NCBI GenBank assembly: GCA_944390915.1
Contig: CALXRS010000014.1
Span: forward strand, 1 to 45,154
DNA from: an uncultured Alphaproteobacteria bacterium
GTDB taxonomy: Bacteria; Pseudomonadota; Alphaproteobacteria; RF32; CAG-239
Direction: 5' to 3'
DNA: 45,154 nucleotides
The notes under the pieces are model-generated. The model saw only the letters and a program-made list of their open reading frames with translations. It searched no databases and was not told where the DNA came from. Position numbers and translations under genes: made by a program. Positions 7,782 through 15,816 of the stretch are shown in pieces. Numbering within the stretch: the first letter of the stretch is position 1; each line of letters opens with the position of its first letter.

Positions 7782-9186
7782 CGAACAGGGCGCCTGCTGG
7801 CGCGAAAAATATAAAATCGTTCCGCATGTTCTCAAAGAGCTGAAAAACATCGGCACTCTGGCGGCGGCTTTCAATGTCAACGTCGATTCCGTCGTTAAAA
7901 TATCCGGTCGGGAACTTGCCGACTACATAAAAAAACTGGAAATCACCCCTGCCGAACTTGAAGACGATTCAAAACGCGCCATCGACAATCCCAAAGACAT
8001 TTTTCGCGGCGTATTCCGCTGCTTTACGGCCGGCATTGCCGAAGAATGGATTGCCGCGGACGCCGAACTCCGTCGCTGGATGGAAGACAATCTCGGTTTA
8101 AAAAAGCTGCAAATGGGCGCGCAAGCCGGCATTATCGCCAACACCCTCTCGCTTACGGATATCCAAAAAATCGTCGTCCACACCGCCTGCCTGCCGAAAA
8201 CTCAGGCAGACTGCTTTTACCGCAGAAACAATCTTCTTTCTTTTGACGAAAACGGAAAATTGCGGCCGGCTTTCGCCATCGACCGCCCGAACGAAAAAGC
8301 GCCCGTTCACTGGATTATTGAATTTTCCAAAGACGACCGCCTCGATATCGGCGGCAAAACATACGTTTGCCCGAAGTCCAACCGCTTTATCGCCACCTAC
8401 GACCCGGCTCTGTTCAATCTGCAAATCAACCCAAACTTTGCCGACTACACGGAGCGCGAACCGGTTGATATTGTCATTTTATCCGGATATCAGGCATTAA
8501 GCGAGAAAAACAACGGTCTTTATCATCTTGAAAAAACCCTGCCGCTCATCGAAAAATGGCGGCAAAAGAAGCCGCGGCCACTGATTCATCTGGAAATCGC
8601 CTCCACTCAGGATTTGGCCGTGCGTGAACAAATTGCCCGCAAGATCATGCCTTTGGTCGATTCCTGCGGAGCAAACGAAAGAGAAGCGGCGGACATACTG
8701 GAAGTTTTGGGTTTTGGCAAAGCGGCCGAAAGCTGTCGCCGGCAGCCGAACGCCGAAAACCTGTTGCTTGCGGCAGACATAATTGCCCGGCAAACCTCCT
8801 GCCCGCGGATACAACTGCATACATACGGTTTTTATCTTACTTTGCAAAACACAAATTTTCCGTTGCCGCCGGCAAATAATCTGAACGGCATGCTGCTTGC
8901 TGCCGTTGCCGCCGCCTCCAAAGCGCGGGAAGGCAGGCTTGCCGCTCCCGTTGACATAACGGCCGCCGCCGGTTTGCCGCCCTCAGCCGTCGGCCTGCAG
9001 ACCGTCAAGGAGCTTGCCGCGCTTATAAACGACGGTTCTTTTGCCTCAACCGGCATCGGCAGCTACAAAGACCGGAATATTATCGCCGTTCCCGCCATCA
9101 TCATCGACCGGCCGCAAACGCTGGTCGGCATGGGCGACACCATATCCGCCTTTTCGCTTGTCGGAGCGGCGGCAATCAGGCCTTAG
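7765..9186 (+). CDS. ADP-dependent glucokinase/phosphofructokinase family protein
   Basis: A 473-residue protein with the hallmarks of the ADP-dependent sugar kinases of the ribokinase superfamily, which phosphorylate glucose or fructose-6-phosphate using ADP. Visible are the sugar-loop segment MGAQAGIIANTL (117-128), LSGYQ (239-243), HLEIAS (275-280), the VDSCGANEREAADIL segment with the N-x-x-E motif Asn304-Glu307, RIQLHTYGFYLTL (348-360), and the C-terminal anion-hole and catalytic block VGMGDTISA with Asp458. All key motifs are intact, so an active enzyme is likely; glucose versus fructose-6-phosphate cannot be decided by eye. A GGAAGGG Shine-Dalgarno lies inside the preceding gene, with which it overlaps by 17 bases. 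Its stop overlaps the convergent dnaQ by 11 bases. This family is best known from archaea and eukaryotes. Confidence 0.85.
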   Translation: MSFSPDEQGACWREKYKIVPHVLKELKNIGTLAAAFNVNVDSVVKISGRELADYIKKLEITPAELEDDSKRAIDNPKDIFRGVFRCFTAGIAEEWIAADAELRRWMEDNLGLKKLQMGAQAGIIANTLSLTDIQKIVVHTACLPKTQADCFYRRNNLLSFDENGKLRPAFAIDRPNEKAPVHWIIEFSKDDRLDIGGKTYVCPKSNRFIATYDPALFNLQINPNFADYTEREPVDIVILSGYQALSEKNNGLYHLEKTLPLIEKWRQKKPRPLIHLEIASTQDLAVREQIARKIMPLVDSCGANEREAADILEVLGFGKAAESCRRQPNAENLLLAADIIARQTSCPRIQLHTYGFYLTLQNTNFPLPPANNLNGMLLAAVAAASKAREGRLAAPVDITAAAGLPPSAVGLQTVKELAALINDGSFASTGIGSYKDRNIIAVPAIIIDRPQTLVGMGDTISAFSLVGAAAIRP

Positions 9187-9910
9187 CCTCCGCGGCAGTT
9201 TCCTCGCCGGCAAGCCACAAGGCGTTTTTAAGCTTGTTTTGCAAAAATTCCAGATGTTCGGCTTCTTCTTCCGCGCTGACGGGGAAAAACCTTTGCGGAC
9301 GCATTTTGCGTTCGGCGGCAAAAACAATTTCGCCGGCGCCCGTTTTTTCCCTGTTTTCGCCTTCGGCCTGCAACATGCTCGGTTCGGCGCCGCCCAAAAG
9401 CTCCAGATAAACTTCGGCCAGCAGTTCGGCATCGAGCAAAGCGCCGTGTTTGGTGCGGCGACTGTTGTCTACATTAAACCTTTTGCACAAAGCATCGAGG
9501 TTGTTTTTGGCGCCGGGAAATTTTTTGCGGGCAATTTCCAACGTATCGACCACCCGCTCCCAGTCATATTCCGGCAGGCCTGTTTTTTTAAGCTCATAAT
9601 TGATAAACTTGATATCAAAAGAGGCATTGTGCGCCACCAAAATACCATCATCGCCGACAAACTCCGTAAACGCGGCGGCTACCTCGGCAAAAACCGGATA
9701 ATCTTTTAAGAATTCTTCCGTCAGACCGTGTACCGCAACCACCTCTTCGGGCACGCTGCGTTCGGGGTTGATATACTGATGATAGGTTCGCCCGGTCGGA
9801 ATATGGTTGATAAGTTCCACCGCGCCGATTTCCACCAGTCTGTCGCCCCCTTCCGGCGACAAACCGGTTGTTTCCGTATCAAAAACGATTTCCCTTAAAT
9901 TGTTTTTCAT
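9176..9910 (-). CDS. dnaQ: DNA polymerase III epsilon subunit (proofreading exonuclease)
   Basis: DnaQ is the 3'-5' proofreading exonuclease of the replicative polymerase. The 244-residue protein has the DEDDh exonuclease motifs: Exo I FDTETTG with Asp11 and Glu13, Exo II HNASFD with Asp99, and Exo III HGALLDAELL with His155 and Asp160. A C-terminal tail (about 190-244), charged and Ala/Glu-rich, would contain the polymerase-binding segment. Its ATG overlaps the coaE stop by four bases (ATGA at 9907-9910). The coaE-dnaQ pair next to the origin is a conserved alphaproteobacterial arrangement. Confidence 0.96.
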   Translation of the reverse strand: MKNNLREIVFDTETTGLSPEGGDRLVEIGAVELINHIPTGRTYHQYINPERSVPEEVVAVHGLTEEFLKDYPVFAEVAAAFTEFVGDDGILVAHNASFDIKFINYELKKTGLPEYDWERVVDTLEIARKKFPGAKNNLDALCKRFNVDNSRRTKHGALLDAELLAEVYLELLGGAEPSMLQAEGENREKTGAGEIVFAAERKMRPQRFFPVSAEEEAEHLEFLQNKLKNALWLAGEETAAEAKA

Positions 9911-10494
9911 CTTTCCTGTTCCAATTCCGCCAGCAGGTTAATCACCTCAAGTTTGAGCAGATTAAGCGGCTTATCGGTATCAATCACCGCGTCGGCAAGT
10001 TTTTTCTTCAGTTCGTTTTTCATCTGCACGTTGTTTATCTTGTCAAAATCTTCTCCGTTGACGCGGTCGCGTTCCATGACCCGTTTTTTCTGTATTTCAT
10101 AAGCCACGTCGGCCACAATCACCCGATCGCAGTAAATTTGCCAGTTCATTTCAAACAACAGAGCCACGTCGATGAAAAACAGTTTATTGCTGCCGCTGTT
10201 GCGGCGGATAACATCTTTCAGATAGCGGCGCAAAAAAGGATGCGTCATCGATTCGAGTTTTTTCAACTGATCATAATCGTTAAAAACGATGTTGCGCAGT
10301 TTTCTTTTATCGACCGTCCAGCCGTCCACCGTTTCCGGATACACTTCGCGGATACGGTTGATAAAATCTTTTCTGTAATAGAGCCGGCGCACCCAACCGT
10401 CCACGTCAAAAACCACATAGCCTTCTTCCCTTATCATCCGGGAGATGGTTGTTTTTCCGCAGCCGATGGAGCCGGTAATGGCAATCAGTTTCAT
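9907..10494 (-). CDS. coaE: Dephospho-CoA kinase
   Basis: CoaE performs the last step of coenzyme A synthesis, phosphorylating the ribose 3'-hydroxyl of dephospho-CoA with ATP. The 195-residue protein begins MKLIAITGSIGCGKTTISR with the P-loop at 8-15, followed by FDVDGWVRRLY, the expected substrate-side D-x-D segment, and FIDVALLFE in the middle. Length is standard. It is the first gene of a leftward pair with dnaQ (4-base overlap) and its 5' end faces the probable replication origin. AroE and Maf, which often join this cluster, are absent. Confidence 0.96.
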   Translation of the reverse strand: MKLIAITGSIGCGKTTISRMIREEGYVVFDVDGWVRRLYYRKDFINRIREVYPETVDGWTVDKRKLRNIVFNDYDQLKKLESMTHPFLRRYLKDVIRRNSGSNKLFFIDVALLFEMNWQIYCDRVIVADVAYEIQKKRVMERDRVNGEDFDKINNVQMKNELKKKLADAVIDTDKPLNLLKLEVINLLAELEQER

Positions 10495-10719
10495 CTTCTT
10501 GACCTAAAACTTATTCACAGCCCTGTGCAAAACCGGGGGCTTTTTGTCTGTTATACTCGCAAATGCACATAATTCAAATTCAATAAAGCAAAATACTCAC
10601 AGGTGAATAAGTTTTATCCACCCGCCGGATAAAAGAAGATAACAGATTTTATTAACAAATGGTAAATTTTTTTGTTTACAAAGCTGACTCGTTGTCCGAA
10701 CTTGCCCGTCTCGTATTGT

Positions 10720-10734
10720 TTAATATTTTATTAA
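10720..10734. promoter_or_regulatory. Candidate CtrA-binding motif inside the origin
   Basis: The bases form an exact TTAA-N7-TTAA, the consensus recognised by the cell-cycle regulator CtrA in Caulobacter and relatives, where such sites in oriC repress initiation. A weaker version (TTAA-N7-TAAA) lies at 10652-10666. The surroundings are AT-rich, so a chance match is quite possible; position within a cluster of DnaA boxes is the main argument. Confidence 0.4.
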
Positions 10735-10759
10735 CAGTTTTGCCGACAGGAACGCAATA

Positions 10760-10793
10760 TGTGGATAAGCATGTGAATAAAAAGTTATCCACT
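10760..10793. promoter_or_regulatory. Cluster of three DnaA boxes
   Basis: Two perfect boxes on the minus strand (TGTGGATAA at 10760-10768 and TGTGAATAA at 10772-10780) are followed by a plus-strand box with one mismatch (TTATCCACT at 10785-10793). The two minus boxes begin 12 bases apart, close to one helical turn. This is the densest DnaA-box group in the window. Confidence 0.85.
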
Positions 10794-10803
10794 TTTTGAC
10801 CGT

Positions 10804-10962
10804 CTATCTACAAAACACAACAATAACTTTATATTTTTTATGTATGGCGGGGCGGGCTGTTGAAAACTTTTTCAAACGAACAAACATTTGACAAACGGCA
10901 GGCAATGATTTATAAAGCAGACAAAGTTGCTCTGCTGGCAACAGATCTTTTTTATTTTCCAT
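10804..10962 (-). CDS. Possible small protein beside oriC (52 residues)
   Basis: A short minus-strand frame starts with ATG at 10960-10962, preceded by a strong Shine-Dalgarno sequence (AAGGGGAG, about seven bases upstream), better than that of most neighbours. The product, starting [20 protein letters not shown], has a leucine/cysteine-rich middle and a basic C-terminus; I recognise no family. It reads toward the origin, away from rho. The Shine-Dalgarno argues for a real gene, while the origin location and short length argue against it. An upstream in-frame ATG at 10986 is less likely. Confidence 0.35.
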   Translation of the reverse strand: MENKKDLLPAEQLCLLYKSLPAVCQMFVRLKKFSTARPAIHKKYKVIVVFCR

Positions 10963-11002
10963 AACACACTCCCCTTCAACAATCAATCGAAACGGACAAC
11001 CT

Positions 11003-12256
11003 ATGCACTTAAACGAATTGAAACAGAAATCTCCTCAGGAACTGCTGACGGAAGCGGAAGCCCTGGGAATAGAAGATGCCTCCTCCATGCGCAAGCAGGA
11101 TTTGATGTTTGCCATCTTGAAAAAAGTAGCCTCCGATGACAATGTCATCAACGGCGAAGGAACAATCGAAGTTTTACAGGACGGATTCGGCTTTTTGCGT
11201 TCAGCCCAGTCCAATTATCTGGCCGGTCCCGACGACATATATGTTTCCCCCGCCCAGGTCAAAAAATACGGTTTGCGCACCGGTGATACCATTGAAGGAG
11301 AAATCCGCGCTCCGAAAGATAACGAGCGTTATTTTGCCTTAACCAAAATCAACCGCATCAATTTTGACGATCCGGAAAAATCCAAACTCCGCATCAATTT
11401 TGACAACCTCACGCCGCTTTACCCGACGGAAAAGCTCGACTTTGACATTATTTGCGGCGACAAGGACTATACCACCCGCATCATCGATCTGGTCGCTCCT
11501 CAGGGCAAAGGCCAGCGCGGGCTGATTGTGGCGCCGCCGCGCACCGGCAAAACCGTTATGCTGCAAAACATCGCGCATGCCATCTCCACCAACCATCCGG
11601 AAATTTATCTGATGGTGTTGTTGATTGACGAACGCCCCGAAGAAGTGACCGACATGACCCGTTCGGTTAAAGGCGAAGTGATTTCTTCCACCTTTGACGA
11701 ACCGGCCTCCCGCCATGTTCAGGTTGCGGAAATGGTTATTGAAAAAGCCAAAAGACTGGTAGAAAACAAAAAAGACGTGGTTATTCTGCTCGATTCCATT
11801 ACCCGCCTCGGTCGGGCTTACAATACGGTTGTCCCCTCTTCCGGCAAGGTTTTGACCGGCGGTGTTGACGCCAACGCTCTCCAGCGGCCGAAACGCATTT
11901 TGGGCGCCGCCCGCAATGTTGAAGAAGGCGGTTCTTTAACCATTATTGCCACCGCCTTGATAGATACCGGTTCGCGCATGGACGAAGTGATTTTTGAAGA
12001 ATTCAAAGGTACCGGCAATTCGGAAATCATTCTCGACCGCAAACTGACCGATAAACGCCTGTTTCCGACCATCGACATCACCCGTTCCGGCACCCGTAAG
12101 GAAGAATTGCTGGTGGACAAAGCCACTCTTACCAAGATGTGGGTTTTGCGTCGCGTGCTGATGCAGATGGGTATGACCGACGGTATGGAGTTTTTGCTCG
12201 ACAAACTCAAACAAAGCAAAAACAACGAAGACTTTTTCAACAATATGAATTCTTAA
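11003..12256 (+). CDS. rho: Transcription termination factor Rho
   Basis: Rho is the hexameric RNA-dependent helicase that terminates transcription. The 417-residue protein has the N-terminal helical bundle ([10 protein letters not shown] onward), the cold-shock-like RNA-binding fold with GFGFLRS (61-67), the P-loop APPRTGKT (177-184), and the [14 protein letters not shown] segment of the ATPase core. The C-terminus is complete. The Shine-Dalgarno before ATG 11003 is weak (CGGA). A strong bidirectional terminator follows. Rho next to oriC is a frequent arrangement in alphaproteobacteria. Confidence 0.98.
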   Translation: MHLNELKQKSPQELLTEAEALGIEDASSMRKQDLMFAILKKVASDDNVINGEGTIEVLQDGFGFLRSAQSNYLAGPDDIYVSPAQVKKYGLRTGDTIEGEIRAPKDNERYFALTKINRINFDDPEKSKLRINFDNLTPLYPTEKLDFDIICGDKDYTTRIIDLVAPQGKGQRGLIVAPPRTGKTVMLQNIAHAISTNHPEIYLMVLLIDERPEEVTDMTRSVKGEVISSTFDEPASRHVQVAEMVIEKAKRLVENKKDVVILLDSITRLGRAYNTVVPSSGKVLTGGVDANALQRPKRILGAARNVEEGGSLTIIATALIDTGSRMDEVIFEEFKGTGNSEIILDRKLTDKRLFPTIDITRSGTRKEELLVDKATLTKMWVLRRVLMQMGMTDGMEFLLDKLKQSKNNEDFFNNMNS

Positions 12257-12272
12257 AATAAGCAAACTTGAA

Positions 12273-12313
12273 AAAACCCCGCTTTCTTTCGGAAAGCGGG
12301 GTTTGTTTTTTTC
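12273..12313 (+). terminator. Bidirectional intrinsic terminator after rho
   Basis: A twelve-base stem (aaccccgctttc at 12275-12286 with gaaagcggggtt at 12292-12303) has a five-base loop. T-rich sequence follows on the plus side, and an A-run at 12271-12276 gives a T-run on the minus strand, so it can serve both rho and the convergent membrane-protein gene ending at 12322. Confidence 0.95.
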
Positions 12314-12321
12314 TTTGTCGG

Positions 12322-12978
12322 TTATTTCAACTCCAGCAGATAGGGTTGCTCGATACTTCCCGAAACCCAGTCGTCAACGACATATCTTATTTTGTTGTCG
12401 CTTGATGCCGAACGGATTTCCGGAAATTTGCGAGCGTCGACACCAATAACGTTTCCGTCCTCGGTTGTAACGACGTAATAGGTGTTGTCATTATATATTT
12501 CCACCGCTATGGATTGGATATCGACAAACTCGGCTTGTTCAAATTCAGCCCCAAGCCTGCTATAATCTTCCTCCATTTTGTCGATCAGATACCATCCGCC
12601 GACAGTTACGATGAAGAATATACACCAGAAAACGCAGCCGTTTGTTTCCTTATCATATATATACTGCAAATCCATCCATATCGTAAGATATTGAATGAAA
12701 GCGTATATCAAAAGGCAGACAACGACTCCCATAACGATAATCCATATGTTTTGGGTCATCATCGCCGCCATGAATATGACAGCCATAATCAGCGACCATC
12801 CTATTCTTACCCACGGCTTATAATTCACGTCACTGAACGTCAGTTTACAAAATGTTATGATACCGACGCCCAATCCCATAATTATGCCGGTGCCATTGCA
12901 AAAAGCAAGGCTTAAAAGAACCAGGATAACAAAAACAACTGCCGGAATTCCGACAAATAATAAATTTTTAAATTTCAT
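12322..12978 (-). CDS. Membrane protein of unknown function
   Basis: I do not recognise this protein. It has four or five hydrophobic segments in the first 130 residues (IPAVVFVILVLLSLAF; GIIMGLGVGIITF; the LIMAVIFMAAMM / WIIVMGVVVCLLIYAF pair; CVFWCIFFIVTVGGWYL) followed by a soluble C-terminal domain of about 80 residues with a beta-rich look. The start is uncertain: ATG 12978 (MKFKN, 218 residues) after a weak TTAGAG, or ATG 13014 (230 residues) with no Shine-Dalgarno. It follows the HAD gene on the same strand and ends at the bidirectional terminator. Its coding sequence is visibly richer in A/T-ending and rare-looking codons than neighbours, which could mean recent acquisition. Confidence 0.7.
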   Translation of the reverse strand: MKFKNLLFVGIPAVVFVILVLLSLAFCNGTGIIMGLGVGIITFCKLTFSDVNYKPWVRIGWSLIMAVIFMAAMMTQNIWIIVMGVVVCLLIYAFIQYLTIWMDLQYIYDKETNGCVFWCIFFIVTVGGWYLIDKMEEDYSRLGAEFEQAEFVDIQSIAVEIYNDNTYYVVTTEDGNVIGVDARKFPEIRSASSDNKIRYVVDDWVSGSIEQPYLLELK

Positions 12979-13022
12979 CTCTAATAATTTTTGGTTACGA
13001 CAATAGACTAACATATTTTTGT

Positions 13023-13694
13023 CTATTTTTCAAGAATAAATTTTCCAATCTCTTCCATGTCATAAAAGATATGCTTTATACCCAGCTCTTTTACCTTTTG
13101 CAGATTGTGCGGCGACTGATTCATCTCAAACCCGAGAAAAGCGGCTGTTGTCATGCCGGCAGCCAACCCCGCCCGCAGCCCGGCGAGAGAATCTTCTATC
13201 ACAAAGCAGTCTTTTGCCTCATATCCCATGGTTTTGGCTGCCAACAGAAACAAATCCGGTTCGGGCTTGCCGTGCTCCACCATATCGGCGGTAAAAATTT
13301 TTTCCGGCGGAAAATATTTGCCGATGCCGACGGCTTCGATTTTGACCGCCGTCTTGTCTTTGGTGCCGCCGGTCGCAATGCATTGGTCAAAATTCCGGTT
13401 GGCAAAAATCTTTTCGATGCCTTCAGTGAGTTCAATTCCCTGTTTCATGGTTTCATAATCGGCCGCCAACGCTTCCTGCCAAAAATCGTCGTCGGTGATA
13501 ATACCTCTTCGGGCGAGGTCTTCTTTTTTGGTTTTGTCGCTTTTGCCGCCGATACAGTCGTTGGCGGTGGCAAAGTCCCAGTTGAGCCCGAATTTTTGAT
13601 TAAGCAGGCGGCGGCGGTTTTCCACCCACAGTTTTTCGGTGTCGGAAATTACGCCGTCAAAATCCCAGATTATCAGTTTGCGATGTTTGGCCAT
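13023..13694 (-). CDS. HAD-superfamily phosphatase (beta-phosphoglucomutase/GPH-like)
   Basis: A 223-residue haloacid-dehalogenase-type hydrolase with cap. Motif I is DFDGVISDTE (nucleophile Asp and general acid Asp), motif II lies around CIATGGTKDK (TGG in place of the more usual TNS/SSS), motif III is the Lys of GKPEPDLFLLAAK, and motif IV is VIEDSLAGLRAG. The cap domain begins with the ENRRRLLNQKFGLNWD segment. The G-K-P-x-P-D-x-F-L-x-A-A block is typical of the phosphoglycolate phosphatase and beta-phosphoglucomutase subfamilies, but the substrate cannot be read from sequence. The start is ATG 13694 after AAGGAA; an upstream TTG at 13700 is less likely. It precedes the membrane-protein gene by a short gap. 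Confidence 0.9.
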   Translation of the reverse strand: MAKHRKLIIWDFDGVISDTEKLWVENRRRLLNQKFGLNWDFATANDCIGGKSDKTKKEDLARRGIITDDDFWQEALAADYETMKQGIELTEGIEKIFANRNFDQCIATGGTKDKTAVKIEAVGIGKYFPPEKIFTADMVEHGKPEPDLFLLAAKTMGYEAKDCFVIEDSLAGLRAGLAAGMTTAAFLGFEMNQSPHNLQKVKELGIKHIFYDMEEIGKFILEK

Positions 13695-13822
13695 TGTCAA
13701 TTCCTTAAAAAAATCGAGTCCGTCAGAAGGCTGCTGAGTGCCTTTGAGCTAAAAATATGATACAAGTGTTAACATAAAATAAAAAACCTCTCAGAAGCCG
13801 AAAAAACGGCCTTATTAAATGC

Positions 13823-13850
13823 TTGCCAAAAACCCGCCCGCCGTTATATA
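13823..13850 (+). promoter_or_regulatory. Candidate promoter of mnmE
   Basis: TTGCCA at 13823-13828 and TATATA at 13845-13850 are separated by 16 bases, resembling a housekeeping sigma-70 promoter, with transcription expected near 13857, about 20 bases before the mnmE ATG. The Shine-Dalgarno (ACGGGGGA) falls within that leader. Confidence 0.5.
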
Positions 13851-13876
13851 CCTGAAAATAAAAAACGGGGGAAAAT

Positions 13877-15217
13877 ATGAGTAATGATACGATTTATGCC
13901 TTATCGACGGTTGCCGGAAAATCCGGTGTGGCCGTTTTTCGCGTTTCCGGCGACGCGTCTTTTGCCGCCGTTTCGCAACTGACAAAACTGGCGGTGGAAA
14001 AAATTGTTCCCCGTCGGGCGTATTATGCCGCCGTTTACGATTCTGCAGGCCTGCATCTGGACAACGCTCTTATTTTGTGTTTTAAGGCGCCGTCTTCTTT
14101 TACCGGAGAAGATACGGTGGAATTTCATACTCACGGTTCCAGGGCGGTTATCGAATCCATGTTGGACAGCCTTGGGAAAATTTCCGGTTTTCGTCTGGCC
14201 GAACCGGGGGAATTTTCCCGCCGGGCGTTTTACAACGGCAAAATGGATTTAACCGAGGCGGAAGGTTTAGCCGACCTGATAGACGCGGAAACGCGCGAGC
14301 AGCAGAAATATGCCCTGCGCCAGATAGGCGGCGAGCTTAAAAATCTTTACGACGGCTGGCGGGAAAAACTGGTTAATATTTTGGCCTATCTTGAAGCTTA
14401 TATCGATTTTCCCGATGAAGATCTGCCCGCCGGCCTGACGGCGGAACTTGAGGCCAAAGCGGCGGATGTGCTTGCCGAAATTGAAAAGCATCTTAAACAG
14501 AGCGAATACGGCGAGCATTTGCACGAAGGTTTTCGGGCGGTGATTGTCGGCGAACCCAATGCCGGCAAATCGAGCCTGCTCAACACGCTGGCGCGGCGCG
14601 AAGCGGTGATTGTTTCCGACATTGCCGGCACAACCCGCGATGCCATAGACATTTATATGGATCTGAACGGCTATCCGGTTATTTTTACGGACACGGCCGG
14701 TTTGCGCACAACCGACGAGCAAATAGAGAAAAAAGGCATTGAAATAGCTTATGACAAAGCGGAAAAAGCCGATCTGATAATTGCTTTGGTTGATGGTGAA
14801 AATGTTGATTTTTCACCTTTTGAAAATCTTGTAACTAAATGTAAAAACAAAATAATTTTTGTTATAAATAAAAAAGACAAACTTTCTGCCGAACGGTGTT
14901 CACAACTTGCCGGAGACGGTTATATCGTCATCTCTGCAAAATATCGCGAAGGAATGGAAGACTTATTTGCCGAAATCAACCGTCGTCTGGCGGAAGGTTT
15001 TACCGACGCTTCCGGCGCGCTCATCACCCGTCGCCGTTATCGGGAGGTTTTGCAAAACGTTTGCTTTTCTCTGGAAAGTTTTTCGCTTGCCAAGCCGATA
15101 GAACTGGCGGCGGAAGATATCCGCCTGGCCGCACGGGAAATCGGCAAAATCACCGGTCGGGTGGAAGTCAACGAGATTTTGGATAAGATATTCGGCAGTT
15201 TTTGTATCGGCAAATAA
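13877..15217 (+). CDS. mnmE: tRNA U34 modification GTPase MnmE
   Basis: MnmE works with MnmG to install carboxymethylaminomethyl groups on U34 of certain tRNAs. The 446-residue protein has the N-terminal folate-binding domain (1-120), a helical domain, and an inserted G domain with G1 GEPNAGKS (225-232), G2 DIAGTTRD (248-255), G3 DTAGL (272-276) and G4 NKKD (331-334). It ends in FCIGK, the conserved C-terminal motif with the essential Cys. A purine-rich ACGGGGGA precedes the start. It would normally be followed directly by mnmG; here a methyltransferase gene on the opposite strand separates them. Confidence 0.98.
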   Translation: MSNDTIYALSTVAGKSGVAVFRVSGDASFAAVSQLTKLAVEKIVPRRAYYAAVYDSAGLHLDNALILCFKAPSSFTGEDTVEFHTHGSRAVIESMLDSLGKISGFRLAEPGEFSRRAFYNGKMDLTEAEGLADLIDAETREQQKYALRQIGGELKNLYDGWREKLVNILAYLEAYIDFPDEDLPAGLTAELEAKAADVLAEIEKHLKQSEYGEHLHEGFRAVIVGEPNAGKSSLLNTLARREAVIVSDIAGTTRDAIDIYMDLNGYPVIFTDTAGLRTTDEQIEKKGIEIAYDKAEKADLIIALVDGENVDFSPFENLVTKCKNKIIFVINKKDKLSAERCSQLAGDGYIVISAKYREGMEDLFAEINRRLAEGFTDASGALITRRRYREVLQNVCFSLESFSLAKPIELAAEDIRLAAREIGKITGRVEVNEILDKIFGSFCIGK

Positions 15218-15219
15218 GT

Positions 15220-15813
15220 TCAGTAGCGGTAAACATAAACGTCTTTGAACTTATATACGCCGTCCGTTTCTATTTTTTCGGCCGGTTCTTCGTCCGGAAT
15301 ATAGAAACTGTTGGAAAAAACGATTGTTCCCGGTTTGCAGTCCTGTTTCAGTTTTTCCCCAAACCTTGCCATCAGCGGCTGCATTAAAAAACAGATAATA
15401 ATGTTAAAGTTGGAAAATGATTGATTGAACATATCGTCTTGTATAATCTCGATATTTTTAATTTTTCTTGTGCGCAGGCGGGCTATTGCAGCCGTCGTTT
15501 TGCGCCATTCTATGCCGACAAAACGGTGTTCAGGGAACTTTTTTGCCAGCTTTATCAACAGAGTTCCCGTGCCGCAGCCCGGGTCAAGAACCTGCATTTG
15601 TTTGCTGCTGTCCGCAAGCAAAGCGGACGTTCTCTCTATGATGATGTCTTTTTGTCTGCCGAAACTCGGAACATACGGCGGACATTGGCGAAATTCCGCA
15701 TTCGTAAACAAACGGAAAATATCATATATAAAGTAAACCAAAGCCAGAATAAGCAGCAGATTAAGAAAAATTCCCACCCATATAATCATTGCGACCCCGT
15801 TTGAGATATTCAT
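15220..15813 (-). CDS. Membrane-anchored class I SAM-dependent methyltransferase (FAM173-like)
   Basis: A 197-residue protein with one N-terminal membrane helix (about 9-35) and a Rossmann-fold methyltransferase domain. Motif I is VLDPGCGTGTLL, followed by FVGIEWRK (motif II acidic residue) and DDMFNQSFSNFNIIICFL. The segment YVPSF before the domain, the FLMQPLMARFGEKLKQ stretch and the SNSFYIP end resemble the eukaryotic/bacterial FAM173 group, whose mitochondrial members methylate lysines of membrane proteins such as ATP synthase subunit c and the ADP/ATP carrier. That link is an inference from pattern and membrane anchoring. The start may be ATG 15789, which has a G-rich upstream stretch, rather than 15813. 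Its stop lies two bases past the convergent mnmE stop. Confidence 0.75.
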   Translation of the reverse strand: MNISNGVAMIIWVGIFLNLLLILALVYFIYDIFRLFTNAEFRQCPPYVPSFGRQKDIIIERTSALLADSSKQMQVLDPGCGTGTLLIKLAKKFPEHRFVGIEWRKTTAAIARLRTRKIKNIEIIQDDMFNQSFSNFNIIICFLMQPLMARFGEKLKQDCKPGTIVFSNSFYIPDEEPAEKIETDGVYKFKDVYVYRY

Positions 15814-15816
15814 TAT

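Larger units (their letters stand above)
10505..10803. other. oriC: Probable chromosomal replication origin (oriC)
   Basis: This lies in the only gap over 300 bases in the window (10,495-11,002), between coaE (leftward) and rho (rightward). It contains DnaA boxes of the form TTATNCACA: perfect copies at 10511-10519 (plus), 10760-10768 (minus) and 10772-10780 (minus), and 8-of-9 matches at 10602-10610 (minus), 10614-10622 (plus) and 10785-10793 (plus). Between the clusters are AT-rich stretches (about 10640-10680 and 10712-10740) that could be the unwinding element, and a TTAA-N7-TTAA motif. The flanking genes point away from it, and parABS lies about 10 kb to the right. Origins beside this gene set are known in alphaproteobacteria. 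The call is from sequence motifs and context only. Confidence 0.85.
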
